A stretch of DNA of 64,000 bases from Chenopodium formosanum (taxonomy: Eukaryota; Streptophyta; Magnoliopsida; Caryophyllales; Amaranthaceae): the NCBI GenBank assembly GCA_024500155.1, contig CM044875.1, positions 19,305,203-19,369,202 on the forward strand, read 5' to 3'. A program made the position numbers and the translations under genes. Under the pieces are notes generated by a model. The model worked only from the letters and a program-made list of their open reading frames with translations. It searched no databases and was not told where the DNA came from. The number at the start of each line of letters is the position of its first letter. Within the stretch, counting starts at the first letter, position 1. This document shows positions 42,028 to 55,268 of this stretch, one piece after another.

Positions 42028-43937
42028 TGTAGACACCCATTTGTGTCTCCCCAAAACCAAACCCAGTGATGAATACCTTTTGCGTCGAATGATAATCGAA
42101 TAAAGTGAAAGTATGAAAGGTCAGGTGTTGCGGTTAGTTTTTATAAAAAATTCTTTCTTTCTGTTTTCGAAAAACAACTCTATTTTATGAAAACAGCCAA
42201 TCCAGTTTAGTTTGGTCCACGACAAGAGTCTAATAATAGTGTAGTTGGATGATGCTTGCAAAGAGCTTTCCAACGATATATTATAAGCCCAATTCCGATG
42301 AATAATGAGGAAGTTATGGCCAAAATACTAAACTGGGCCCGGTTTGATCTTTACATATGGCCCGATGATCTAGGAGAGGGCCCAATGTTAATTATTATTC
42401 CTAAAGTTATTAGAATTAATTATAGTCTTCTAGAATTCTCTAGAAGGTTCTATTAAGTCCTAATAAAATTAGAATTAATAATTATATTTTGATAAGTTTT
42501 ACTTGGAATAAAATATTATTTTATGAAAAATATGATTTCAGTTTTCTTACGGACTTTACGAGTCAATTTTGATTGATAAGTGGACTCCGTGTTTGAAAGT
42601 GCGTAGGAATCCAGGCTGTCTCCAAACGACGGGCCTGTCGCTACGCGACAAGCCTTGTCGCCGCCACGCGACAGAGCTTGTCGCCTAGCGACAAGTTTGG
42701 TTTTGCGGCGACAGCGTGGAGTTTTATTCCTTATCAAATTCTACCTATTTCCGGACTGTTTTTGTTATAAATAGGGCCCTGAACCTCCGTTTTTATTCAT
42801 CAACAATCAAGAATCATCAACGATCATCAATTCTCATCTACAATCCACAATTAATCTATTCTCTAAATTCTCTCTAAGCTCTCATCTCTCCAGCTTTTCA
42901 CAAACACAATTCCGCATACACGAGATCTAGAAACGCCTAGCCAAGTTCGAAGTTGCCTTCGCCCTAGACGTGAAAGGTTATAATTTCTGAGGGTTTGGTC
43001 CCAAATCCAGTCTAAACTTTTTAATCATTATTTAATTTGATTGTTTGATGTATTACTTTTCCTTGAAGTTACTAACACGTGTATTTTGTTATTAAAAAGA
43101 GATACGAGGCATCAAAGTATGTAGTCTTATTGCTCTATTCTTGTAGAAAGCATGTTTGTTATTTATTAATTCATAACATCATGCTTAGGATGTTTTTATT
43201 GCTTTCTAGTATCATGTTTAGAGTGCCTTTTACTCTTTTCTAATATCATGTCAGTATCATGTTAGGTTTAAAGCTTTGATCTTTATTGCTTAGTGACATG
43301 CTAGGGTTTGTTATTAATCTTGTTAGTATCATGCCTAGAATCTTGCTAATATTATGCTTTAACATGATTATTATTGTTATAATTATTGTTTTTATAATTA
43401 TGATGATTGTTATTATGTTGCTTGATGTATTATTATTGTTGTTGCTTGATCACGCCTTTTATGTATGTTTAAAGGGAATTTGTACTTGTAATCACGCTTA
43501 ATAAGATAATTAATAATCTTGTTTAGGCTAATATGATTATAATTTAAGTGATCGCCAATAATAGTTTTACTTGTGCATTAATATTCAACCAACAAAGATA
43601 AACAGGTTTAGGGTAAACCTAATGCTTGTATGTTAGTCAGAAAGCGCACATGAATACGAGTAGAATAAAATAGAGGCCTTTTTAGAGCAGGTTCAATCTC
43701 TTTTAGGTTGGATTTGTACCTTCATCCCCGAACCCTATTTGGTTCAAGACCTTTTGGAGTTGACGATCTCATGGATCGTTAAGGGGTGTAACATTCACCC
43801 TGTGAACGGTTTACAAGTTCCTAAAACTTGTTGGCGACTCTTTTGCTCTAGCTTCCTTCCCTTTGGACGCCACCATGCTTAAGTGTATGATCACAGTGAG
43901 GCTCAAGTTTGGGGTAATGCTTGAAATATTCCCTACA
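42028..43937 (+). mobile_element. Solo LTR, 1.91 kb
   Basis: It starts TGTAGACACCC and ends CCCTACA (TGTAG/CTACA inverted ends) and is flanked by CAATG at 42023-42027 and 43938-43942. A TATA box TATAAATA (42766-42773) is followed by a CA/CT-rich leader. No internal retrotransposon region exists, so this is the product of LTR-LTR recombination. At about 42625-42715 it carries a GC-rich cluster of GTCGC/GCGAC inverted motifs. Small open frames inside are not recognisable. Confidence 0.9.
42766..42773 (+). promoter_or_regulatory. TATA box of the solo LTR
   Basis: TATAAATAGGGC, about 740 bp from the LTR start, followed by a typical untranslated leader. It would read rightwards. Confidence 0.6.
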
Positions 43938-43942
43938 CAATG

Positions 43943-45015
43943 TTCAATGTATTTCTCCTCATTGATGTTTAAGGATTTGCAAGTATATATATAGCACTAG
44001 GAGTTACAACCTAGCATATCTTCATAAGGAGATAATTACCATATTTCTATCACATCAAATCAAAATAATTTCCCACATATTCTACAATATTATCTTACCG
44101 TAACAATATTATCTTAGGATATTCTAAAGCTAAGAACATAACACTGTACACGAAGAATAACATAATACATCAGATAATCAGTAATTTTATGAATTTCTCA
44201 ATTATACTACTGATTCGTATACCCAGGAAAACTTTTAAATCATGCAAATTATAGGTTTACAAATAAGGATCCTACCAACAATATCAGCATTTACACCAAT
44301 CTTAAACAGATAATAACAACAAAGGCTTTATTATCAATGATTTACAAGTTGGATACATGTCGTAATATTGTTAATAATATATGGTTTGCATGCAAAGTAC
44401 ATAGACATAAACTTATGTTGAAAACGAAGAAGAAAACTAACGAAAATCAAATTAGGATTTACCTTTAAGTAGATTATGAAAATTCAGTCAAATACTTGGG
44501 TAGTGATTATATTTTGTGCAGTACTTGAATCCTTGTCAAGGTACTTCGAGGCTTCAGGATTTACTGATTTTATCACTCTTACTTGGTTGCATGATTTGAA
44601 GGTAAAGGTGGTGTGGATGGAGGAGGTGTGAATTCTTATTCATATGATTTCAATAGAACAATAATAAATTTGGTTGGAGTGTGACGTGTCTATATTGTGG
44701 CCAGAGTAATTGACGAGGAGGGTGAACACCTAATGGTTATTTTATTATTCGATGATATTGATTATTGAAATTAAAAGTAGTGTTTGGTTTAAAAATAGGG
44801 CAACTCATAGTAAAAGAATTAAAGAAAATGTGGCGCAATGCTGGATCAATAATAGTTAATATAAAAACGCGGTAATAGGAATAAATTTTTTTCTGTAACG
44901 TTAATATGGATTATATTTGAATAATCAAGAACTATATATCTAGTGATGCATAAAACTATTACATATAAATTAAAAAATCTTACTCATGAAACCTTTTTTT
45001 TACCTGTCATGAATC
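43943..45015. other. Intergenic, nothing recognised
   Basis: AT-rich, with short open frames only and no inverted ends or long repeats seen. Confidence 0.4.
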
Positions 45016-45019
45016 ATGG

Positions 45020-45125
45020 TAATTAGGCGTGTTCTCGTCATCTTATTTTTAGTTCATCTTAGTTCAGTTCATTTTAATTCAGTGCAGTTCAGTTCATACA
45101 CAATAATTTCAATTCAGTTTAGGTA
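45020..45125 (-). repeat. GAACTGAACT-type repeat block (inverted)
   Basis: AGTTCAGTTCATTTTAATTC and similar repeats occur, preceded at 45024 by TTAGGCGTGTTCTCGTC, which resembles the end of the MITE at 36172-36665. The right end was not found. Confidence 0.45.
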
Positions 45126-45358
45126 CCCGTCCCGACCGAATCCCACTTGTTGTTAACCTACAACCGGTTTGATCCAACACTTTATGTTCACAACGCAAAC
45201 CTGACCCTAGCTGACAGGAAAAACCACCCCATTTTATTTGTAACGACAACAATCCGAACTCCAACTTATATCGGACCCAATTAATTACAACCTGAAAATG
45301 GTTATAACATAGCACAAATTAAACAACCTGCTATACGCCCGAGTCATGGGATTTTGAA

Positions 45359-45893
45359 TAGGGGTGCAAACAATCCGGGTTGAGCCGAGTTTTAATCTGT
45401 TCGAGCTAACCTTGATAGGAATTATTTGGGTCGAACTATCTCGAACTTAAACGAGCTTGTAAAAATCTTATTCGAGCTGAGCTCGTTAAATATTATGCAT
45501 GTTCGAGCTTTGTTCATGAACATAGTCGTTTACATTTCAACTTTAAGTTCGAGCTTCAACGGGTCTAAATCGACTTGATTAAATAAACAAGCCCAAATTT
45601 ATCATTACAATATGATTTCTTTCAAAATTTAACACATCCCTTTAATTTTATATAAGATACATATATTCTTTCATAGAAAAAGGTAATGACGGAGATTTCA
45701 TCCCATTACAAAAAGAGTTGTTCGTGAACGCTACCGAGTCGAACTGATGTTGTTCGAGATTTATTCATTTATTTGACAAGCTTAAGATTTTTGATCAAAC
45801 TTGTTTGTTAGGTTAACAAACGACTTTTTACCAATCTTTAACCGAGCTTGTTCGTGAGTAGTTCACGAACGTATCGGCACAATTACACCCCTA
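45359..45893. mobile_element. hAT-type MITE, 535 bp, with 8-bp target duplication
   Basis: The ends are TAGGGGTGCAAAC and the inverted TTACACCCCTA. The flanks carry ATTTTGAA at 45351-45358 and 45894-45901. An 8-bp duplication is typical of hAT elements. Inside are repeated GAGCTCGTT/GTTCGAGC-like motifs. A second family member is at 55269-55894. Confidence 0.88.
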
Positions 45894-46008
45894 ATTTTGA
45901 ATAAAATTGTATAGACCTTTTGTTTAGCTTATATATTGGTACAATCATTGGCTGATCTAGCCTTGGTCATAGTCGGTCACAGGAAATTTAGTTTAATCCT
46001 ACAAATTT

Positions 46009-46243
46009 AGGGTTCGTTTGGCATTGCTGTGGTTTTATATTTTTTGGTTTTTTGTTTTTTAAAAGTATATATGATATATGTCCCATGATAAATCAAAAAT
46101 TATATAAACTTATTAAAATCATGATAATTTTGAAAATTGACAACAGAAAAGTGAAAATACCTTTTTCTTGTTTCCTGTTTTTGGTTTTTGGTTTTCAAAA
46201 AAACAGGAAACTGAAAACCAAAAATGATGTCAAACAAGCCCTT
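46009..46243. mobile_element. Short MITE with GGGCTTGTTTG-type ends
   Basis: The left end GGGTTCGTTTGGCATT and the inverted right end GGGCTTGTTTGACATC match, with T-rich TTTTTGGTTTT inner arms on both sides. No exact target duplication could be settled. The general look fits hAT-type MITEs. Confidence 0.6.
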
Positions 46244-49200
46244 AGTTTTTCGTTTTATGTTATTTTTTATTTTTATAAATTATAATGATTATTATAAAAA
46301 TATTCGTCCGCAAATTTATTTTATGTTGTATCTATCTCCTAATTTGACAAAATTAATTAGATTGTGTAGTCTATTTATTTTGGTTGTAATATTTATTGTT
46401 CATGTCCTATTGTTATTTACGGGTGATTTTATAAAATAAAAATAAATTCAAAAACAAATTCATACAATATTCCAACTTTATCTTTACTTTTCCCTAAAAT
46501 GTCTTTTACATTATCAAGTAATAGGGTTACTCTTATGAGTTAAGGAGTTTATTCATACTTTAATACACATGAGTAAACAAGACTTGAAAAAACAAGGTAT
46601 ATTAACTTAAAAGAAAGTATCACCAATTTATTTATTCCTCAATTATAATCACAAACATTAATAATAATAAGAAAGGATTGTCAGTAAACATTGTTGATTA
46701 GTATATTGTTGGTAAACATTATCAGTAATAATTGTTAATTAGCATTATTAAAATCCTGGATCCGCTGCTAGGTACAATTATGTAAACCCTCAATTCTTAA
46801 CAACATATTGGTACAACTTGTTAAGCTTATATACCTTTTGTTCTAGATAATTTCGTATATACATTTAATAAAGTTTTGATTATGATGTAGCGTGCAATTG
46901 TGTGGACACAACTTAACCACATCGATATCAACTCCTGATGTATTTGAACAAAAACCAATAAATGACAAAACTTTTAGATTGTCCGAATTAATAATTGACC
47001 CACCCCTAACCCGAACCCAACTACCATCAAGTAACAACCAAGAATGACACGAAACGATATTGACTTGACCCAAACACGAACGAGATCTAAGGCTATATTG
47101 ATCCGACACAACTTTATCCTTATTTAACCCGACCCAAAACTGTCTTGAGAACCCGAATTTTCAGCTATATTTAGATGCCTGAAGTGTTGATCTAGGATGG
47201 TTTATCTGGCGACAGCCCAAATACTCTTTGAGCACCACTTTCGAACCATGCAAGAATTAATTTTAAAAACATTTTTTAAATTTAATTCTTGTGTTTTACT
47301 TCAGAAATTATTCTCTCACTTATGCGTTTAAGTGTTATTATGACACACTCGTTTGAATCAAGTTTTAATATCGACCAATTTGTTGTACATTCGTATTCAA
47401 AGAGCCAGTTAATGCGCATAAATATCTCATTTAATTCATATTATACATATTTATTTATCCACTGTTTATAATCATTCCAATACTACGTTTTAAAAAATTA
47501 CCTTCTACACTAGTACTTCGCTGCTATTGGAAATATGTAGTTGGCCTAAGATTTGCGTACATATCACTACTAAGATAATGGTTACATTACATAATATAAC
47601 TATAAAATTTGGTCTAAAATAAAACCATTAGTAATAAAATTCAAGAACTTATTCTTTATTTGTGTAAATACTCAAAGAGTAGCCTCATTTAAGTCATTCT
47701 TACTTTGTACATGTATCGATCATAAAAGAATGTAAGAGTACAATCAAACTATGACCAAATTTTAATTATGCTTTTTATCGTTTTCTTAAAGCAAAAAGTT
47801 GTGCTTATAATCTTACTAAGTTATTGAATAAAATAATTGAAATAACGGGTTAGGTCAACCATAGGTCACCTTAAAATAGGCGACTAAAATACACTCTAAG
47901 ATCATCGATAATATAATTTAAGAGATAATATTCAGATAAGTTAAGACGCCCAGTGTGCAAACATTAAACACCCGTGTTTTTAGAACCACTCGTATTTTTA
48001 TTATATTTTCCACTTGCATTTCTTTATTTATTCCATCTATAAAATAACTCTGTATTTTTCTACACTAACTTATTTTTCAAAAGTAAACTTTTCAATCGCT
48101 TATTTTTTTTTTAAAAAAGCTTTCTTGTTAGATACAAAAATAAGGTCATACATAAATAAAGTGGCAGTGAGAGTGAGAATGAGATTGTGAAGTCAAAACA
48201 TTAAAAAATTAAGTGGCGGTAGGGAGAGTAAGAGTGATATTATTACAGTGTGACCCTCAATATCGGTAATTGCCTAATAGTACAAATTATAATAAAATAT
48301 TCAGTAATTATCTGTTCGAGACCAATTAATTAAGAACAAGCTTGATTATGTTATGTCATATACATTAATAGTAATATAGAGGATTCATTGACTTTATGAA
48401 AAGTGTCAAAATTGTAAACGTATATTATATAAAGGATCGGCGGGAATCTTTAAGAATACATCACAATTTTTGTAACGATAAAGTCAAGTCTAGTGTTAAT
48501 ATTTGATTCATAAATTCCGTAAGATAAAACCAAATTCTAATATCGTTATCCCTAGGAAACTTATTGACAACTTACATTCTACAACCCTATCCACGACATT
48601 GATGCAAATGGTAACTAAAACGTCAAAGAAGTATTCATTCTAAAAATGTCAAAGAAATATTCATTCTATCACGATTCATTGTGGAGTCTAGTGTAACTAA
48701 ATTTGGAGCAACCTTTGTTAACAATTGTGGTAATTATCTAACTTTGGGTGGTTTATTGTCATAGCCTTCAGTCATTCAAATTGTTTCACCTAATATAGCG
48801 AAAAATAAATCCTTCTTACAGTTGGAGCGAGTCTAATTAAAGACTATCCACAACATCTCATCTTCGAAACTCAAATTGTTGAGTTTCAACACTCAAAATT
48901 GCATTAATTAAGAATCTACAGTAAAATATCAACCACCTAGTAATTAGACCTAGCAATATAGTTTAATGTAGAGCACTCAAGTGAACTTCACCTATTGTAA
49001 TTTCTTGGACAGTCTACAACATTTAATTTGTTTATTTATTTTTCCTATAAAAATATTTTATATAAATTGAATCTCCATTAATAATAAGGAATATATAATA
49101 TCAAAATAAGAGGTGTAAAATTATATCTTGAAAATTAGGAAGTCATTCATCTAAGATATACAATTGTCTGAATTGTCATAATATACACACGAATTTTCAA

Positions 49201-50335
49201 ACGCTATAAATAAAGCCGAATTGAACACAAAGTTACCACTATAACGATTAAGGGAACAACACATTTTGACCCCGTGTTAAAAAAATTTTGTTTCAATTTT
49301 AAATCAATGTACTTCATATACCTCTTTGACGATTAAGTGAACAACAAACTTTGACCCCATGTAAAAATTCTTCGCTTATATTTTAAATCAATGTAGGTCA
49401 TATTATCTTTACATACACTTATTCGACAAGTATTTTTATACACCCTTTTTGACAATATTATAGTGTAACTTTTTGCTAAAAAGAAGTACTTACATTTTTA
49501 CAAATTATTTCAACTCATACTCTATTTTATGGTTTCCATGGAAGCTAAAAAAATTTGATACATTGTTGCTACTATTATTAGCAAGTCTGCCACCTCTTAG
49601 TCTACTTCACCTAGGTGTTTCAGACTTTTGACTATTTTTCTACCTAGGATTAATAGCACTATAAAATTTACAGATGAGGCTTATACAGAAATTCAATTCA
49701 ACTACTTTCATTTATGGCAAAAGCCTTTAGGTGGCGAATCACAAGTTTACACGTCAGTTGAAGGCTTTGTGCTTAAGCTACTTTTAGCCTCGGTTATTGT
49801 AAAACACTGAACTTCGTCTTTGAAGCTCAACAGGAGTGTGTACGATTTAGTGACGATGGTTGATGTGCATACTCCTTGGTGGATAAAAAGTCACTTAAAC
49901 TAGAAGCTTTCGCACTGTCCCTCTACATCATCCTATCCCTCTTGCAACTTCCTCCAGTTCTGCTAAGCCACCCTAAAATTCTATAAAATCATTATAAATA
50001 AAATGGTTGGCTCTTTTATTTATCAAACACTCCTCAACATCCTTGGAGGATTGGATTCAACTGAACAACAAATTAAGTGGTTGCATCCTTTCAAGTCTTT
50101 ACTCACAGAAAGGTTTTTGAGTAAAATAATTCCATTATTCAAAATATAAGGAAACAATGGTTAACCCATAAATTTGCTTAATTAAACTACCTTTAACATT
50201 GTGTAGTTAATGTTTTAGATTTTTATTTAATTTTTTATATATAAATTGTTAATCGATCGAGTTGTAATTCATATTTGATAAGATCGCGCCGTGTTAGCTA
50301 CAAATATGTACGGAATAAATGACTTACTTAGGGCC
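46244..50335. other. Intergenic, about 4 kb, no gene recognised
   Basis: Only short open frames without family resemblance. A roughly 85-bp tandem duplication is at 49238-49405 (AACGATTAAGGGAACAAC and GACGATTAAGTGAACAAC copies). Around 46980-47150 the name-like motif AACCCGAACCCAA recurs, probably a decayed MITE. Confidence 0.4.
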
Positions 50336-50445
50336 TGTACTGAATTATTGAATGTAACCGAACTGAATTTAATATTTTATTAGAGAAGGAGATTAGGTAT
50401 AGAACTTAACCGAACAAAACTTAAATAATAAGAGTTGAAAATAAA
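50336..50445. repeat. Fragment of the GAACTGAACT MITE family
   Basis: It begins GGGCCTGTACTGAATTATTG, resembling the family's terminus, and continues with CCGAACTGAATTTAAT and TTATTAGAG-like motifs. The other end is not evident. Confidence 0.4.
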
Positions 50446-51654
50446 ATTTACTTAACACCGTAATACGTAACTTATAATTTATCAATTTGTTTTAAAATTC
50501 ATAAGTACGCAAATGATTAATTGAAAACTTAAAAACTTGTTCAATAATTATTCAATACTTAATCAATAATTGAAAACTAACAATCTTATACTTATTGAAT
50601 AACTTAGCTATTCTGAGTGTTACCTTCTTGATACAGGTTATATTTCGGGAAAATAATCTTAACTTAGTTATTTTGGTAAACATCTTGAATTCAAGTTCTA
50701 TTACCAGTTCTATTTCGAGTTCATATTCGTTTATAAGTTATGCGTTTAGTAACGATTCTTTAAATGTCATGATCAGGTTTTTTATTAGTTATATCTCCGG
50801 TAAATCTCATGTGTAGCTTTGTATCTGTTGACAAATGTATTATTAAGAAATCCAAGAACAATTTAAATCTGATGTCTAAATATTATTCTTAAAATAAAAT
50901 GTGTAATTAGCACAGCTTTAATAAATTGAGATCATAAAATGAGGAAAAGACTTAAGGGGGGTCACGGAGGGGAGATTAGCGCATAAAATGTAGAATTAAT
51001 TTTTTGACACCACTAAATTGAATGGGGCAGACGGTTCGTGGATTAAAAATTATGTATAAAATGTGGATCAATAAATTAAGATTTAGCTTTAATGTTAGAT
51101 AGAACCTTTGAATAAATAATTTATGCCCAACTTCTCATACAGGTCATGATGCTTCAATATATGGAATATATGAGCATTGAATCTTTGTAAACAACAGCAA
51201 CAATTGGATTAATGTAGGAATTGACATTAAAATAATATTTTATGAGTTTTTATATGTTACCCTTAGTTCGTATATTAGAATTAACTAGTAGGTAATGATA
51301 TTTGTTGTACTTCGAACGACTAATTGAAGCAATAATTTGTTGTATTTATGGACGGTTTCTAGTAATTTTTTTATTTCATGGAATCATAAATTTGGGAATA
51401 AGGTCATTAAATTAAAACAACGTTATGCCTAATGTAAAATTAAGGCATGCAACTTATCATGACGTAATTTTGGGAATAGGATTATGCACTTTGATCATAA
51501 CCGCTTATTTTAGAATTCAAATTCAGAGTTGCAAGTTCTTAGTTTGTTTCCGAATCACTCAAATGTAACCGTTTTTCGTGTTTAACATCTAAATGCAGTG
51601 GGTTAATATAATCATATTATATAACAAGCGAGAACAAGCTCGATCTCATCCATC
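50446..51654. other. Intergenic, nothing recognised
   Basis: AT-rich, no open frame with recognisable content. A 73-codon frame at 50595-50816 is Ser/Ile/Asn-rich and probably spurious. Confidence 0.4.
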
Positions 51655-51656
51655 TA

Positions 51657-52155
51657 GGGATCTAAACTTTAAACCGGATCGGACCGGATGACAGATGGAG
51701 AATTTGTCGACATTTGGATTTTCGAATTAGAATTTGTTTACCCTAATTGGATCCAAACTTCCAAATTCCAAACTTATTCGCGCTAACTTGCTTAAATACC
51801 TTACTTGACGATCATATTTGCCTATTTGGTGCTTGGTGTTAATATTGTACTGGTATTTATCCTAATAGGTGTACTAATGTTAATTAGTATTGAATAATTT
51901 ATTATGTAAATTCACGATCATTTTTTAAAATTTGTATAAATGTGATTTTTATAATTCAATTTGCATTTTTTTTAATTCTTAGTTATTGTGTGAGTCTATT
52001 AGATATTTAAATAAAAGATTGAATTTGGATTTAGGGATCGGATCCAATTAACCGAATTTTAATTCGGATCAGATCGGATTGAAGAAATGAAAACCGAATT
52101 ATATTTCGAATCGGATAGGATTTAGCCTATATTCAAACCGAAAATCGAACGGACA
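51657..52155. mobile_element. Candidate MITE with CGGATCGGA-type repeats
   Basis: The left end AGGGATCTAAACTTTAAAC and the inverted right end AGGGTGTCCGTTCGATTTTC are similar over a few bases. Both sides carry clustered CGGATCGGAC/GATCGGATCC and CCGAATTT motifs. No clear 8-bp duplication was seen, so the boundaries are approximate. Confidence 0.45.
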
Positions 52156-52338
52156 CCCTCACCTCCATCCTTTGAGCATTTGGAGCCCTAGTGCATTAAG
52201 GCAACGAGTCAAGAGGACAATTTAAGTCATCACATTTTCATAAAACTTTCCTGTAAATAGAAGTAACTTAATCCTCATGTACATTGCCAAAACTTAATTC
52301 ACAACCCTAACACACGTCACACCACTACTCCAAGCCAA

Positions 52339-53011
52339 ATGTCTGCCAAGTCCCCAGTTTTGTTGTCTTCCTCTCCATCCTACACTTCCCTCCCCTCCAT
52401 TTACAGCCCCGTGGCTGGTCCATCCGCTTTACGACGCCGTCATCGTCGTAAATCTGACTAAAATCATAAAACACGCTCCTACTTGGACCGTATTAGGTCT
52501 ACTAGGGTTGGGTCTATAATTGGAAAACCTTAGCTTGACTAAGGAGGGCACGTGCTAGACGGTGCCTCTCTAATGTGCAAGGTGAGGTTCAAATTGTTCT
52601 TAATTTGAATCTTGCTAATCTTGTTGTTTTTCCGAACCCACTTGACCAGATTATGTTTGTGCCACGACTGGGTTTCGCTGTTTTGGCAGTAATCCCCCTC
52701 CTAATTTCCCGCCACAACATCCTGCTCCACCCCCGTCATTTTTTCGTGTTGAAGATCCTCACCAAAACGACGTTAATTTGATGCCCCTGTATGTTGTGAC
52801 TGTGAAGAGCACGAGTGTGGATGACACGGGTGTGATATACTATGTTCGGGCAAATGAAACATTCCAACGAGTCTACTACGACTACGCAACGAAAGTTGAT
52901 TGCTTTGTTCATGAAATTCTGATTTTCAAAAACTGCTCATACGTCGACATGGCTAATACACCCTTGGGTGTTGGCATAGTGAATGGCGAAATACTAATTA
53001 TTATTGCTAGG
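52339..53011 (+). pseudogene. Gene fragment with a SUMO/ubiquitin-like domain
   Basis: The frame reads RARRCLSNVQGEVQIV near 52551. In another phase it reads PPPSFFRVEDPHQNDVNLM (about 52719-52780) running into the domain at 52778-53011. There PLYVVTVKST and TGVIYYVRANETF look like two beta strands, QRVYYDYATKV like the helix and HEILIFKNCSYVD like the next strand. The ending NTPLGVGIVNGEILIII resembles TPxxLxMxDGDxI of SUMO-like folds. A donor GCTAG|GTGAGA follows, so this would be an internal or penultimate exon. An upstream ATG at 52339 opens a frame that stops at 52459, so the gene looks broken or its first exon is elsewhere. Confidence 0.45.
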
Positions 53012-54105
53012 TGAGACATGCACTTGTTTTTATTTTTCCAAAATTTAACTATAACATTATTCCATGGTGAGCTAGCTTATTTTTTTTGAGCGCTTATTTA
53101 AGTGTTGTTAATTTTAATAACTTAATTGTGCAGAATCCTTAGTATAATATCAACACTAGGGTGAAGCACTTCTACATCCACGATCACATGTTATGCCCCT
53201 TGCGATTTGGCTGCACCATTGGATGAACTTTAATCCTTGTGGGGCGAAGCTATAAATGTTGAAATTATACTAAGGACAACATTCTTACATCATTCCACAC
53301 CATCAGTGATGCTCTCATCAAAAATGAACAAGAGGTGTTTGTTTTACACTTGAACAACAATTATAACCAATGTTGCCTAGATTAAAGAGTGTGGTTATTA
53401 AATTTTTTTCCCATTTAGGTGGACTTCTTATATAATTCGGTTATGGAAAATAAATGTTGTTTGTGTTTTTATGTAAATTTAGGTAAGTCCTATGTGGTTA
53501 AGACGTTGGATCTAGTGATTGGGTGTTAAGCTTATGTATTGATCTTGTTAGTTTTAAGTAAGGATAGTGTATCCGATTAGATGCATTGTGCTTTAGTGAG
53601 CTTAAGTAAGTTTGTGCATGGTTGCTAATATTATCAATATGAATGGTCATGTGGTTATTAGTAGTAATTATTGGTTCGTTTGGTTACTAATGTGTTGTGC
53701 TTCAATATGTGTGAATATAATTGTTCTTAAACATTCAAAGCTCTATTCACAAACCTTTCCAGGTAGAAGGTAAATGCAATTATATTTAGAAAAATTAATT
53801 CATGTTTATCTTATCCACATGTATTAGTAGAACTTATATTACATCTAATGGTGGGTCACTTATAAAAAATATATTGTTGGTAGCGTAATTACTAGTTTAT
53901 TAAAATTCCACCATAAATATTTATGTTTTTACTTTTGCTTTCACATTTATGAAAATTAAATATGCAAATGTGTTACAAATAAAGTAGACAACAGAATTGA
54001 TTCTCCACTTGTAAGGGTAATGGCCTAGATGTAGCCAAATACATAATTTTAAAGACACATTCGTGTAAAATTTTCCACACTTAAGATATGTGATGAAAAA
54101 AAATT
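53012..54105. other. Intergenic, nothing recognised
   Basis: Possible continuation of the preceding gene (GTGCAGAATCC near 53130 is acceptor-like), but no coding frame is recognisable. Confidence 0.35.
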
Positions 54106-54925
54106 GAGATTAACGTTGTGAGTGAGTAATAGGAGCACAGTTCAAAAATAAAATAAATAACCTTAACATTTTGACAACGTGGAAGGACCAAAAACGTAAT
54201 AAAGGACAAATAAAGTAAAAAAACTAAGCAGTTACCACGTAAATGTGTATCTCTAACATAGAGAAGTCCTTTAATTGAATGTATGTTACTCAACTAATTT
54301 TATTTTTTAAAAGAGTAAAAGGAATATTAGTAAGTTATGTTATACTTCATTATTACCTTAAATGAATGATTGGATGCATCGATACAAGAAAGGCGATTTT
54401 AGGGTAATATTACTAATCAGAAATTACGTATGGTATGATTCTGGGAGCATATTTAGATTATAGCTAAACAACTTTTGAGTGTTATAAGTTACTAATTATA
54501 TGATAGGTTATAAACACAAATTGAGATTAATGGTGCGAGTGAGTAATAGGAGCACAGTACCAAAGATAAATAAATAAACTTAAAATTTTGCCAACATCGA
54601 ATGAAGGACCAAAAACGTAATAAAGGGCAAATAAATTTAACAAAATAAGCATTTACCACGTAAGGGTGTATCTCTAATATGGAGAAGTCCTTTAATTGAA
54701 TGTATATTACTAAACTATTTTTTTTTAAGAGTACAAGGAATGTTAGAAAGTTATGGTATACTTCATTGTTACCTTAAATGAATGGGTGGATACATAGATA
54801 TAAGAAAGGTGAATTTAAAAATTAGGGTAATGATACTAATCGGAACTTACCTAAGGGATGATTATGGGATAAAATTTAGATTATAGCTGAACAACTTTGG
54901 AGTGTTATAAGTTACTAATTATAGT
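54106..54925 (+). repeat. Tandem duplication, two copies of about 417 bp
   Basis: The segment beginning GAGATTAACGTTGTGAGTGA at 54106 recurs at 54523 (GAGATTAATGGTGCGAGTGA) and aligns throughout to about 54925. There are many substitutions and small indels, so the duplication is old. No coding content. Confidence 0.9.
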
Positions 54926-55110
54926 TTAACGAACTGAACTCAACTAAACTTAATGGAGCTGAATTATATTGAACTGAATTTATTGGAGCTAACCTAAAGT
55001 AAACTGAACTGACTGAACCTAACTTCACTTATTGGGGGCTGAACTGAACTTATTGGGGGCTTACCTAACTGAACTAAATTGCAAATAGTCTGAAGATAAC
55101 AAACCCGTAC
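54926..55110. repeat. GAACTGAACT MITE family copy
   Basis: Repeats of GAACTGAACT, ACTTATTGGGGGCT and TTATTGGAGCT run from 54930 to 55075, ending near GAAGATAACAAACCC. The left terminus is unclear because it joins the tandem duplication. Confidence 0.5.
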
Positions 55111-55268
55111 TATTATTTGAGTTATTTCACAAGCAATGAAGTGGGTGAATAACCTAATATGATTGAGCTATTCTTGGTTAAGGTAACTTATTTTAACATT
55201 ATGAACAATATGAACAATAAAAAAATCTATTTCATTTTGAACAATACCTATTAGGTATGTATGATACC

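Noticed and set aside
45109..45315. 68-codon minus-strand ORF near the hAT MITE
   Set aside because: No family resemblance, low length, and the surrounding motifs look like decayed MITE sequence.
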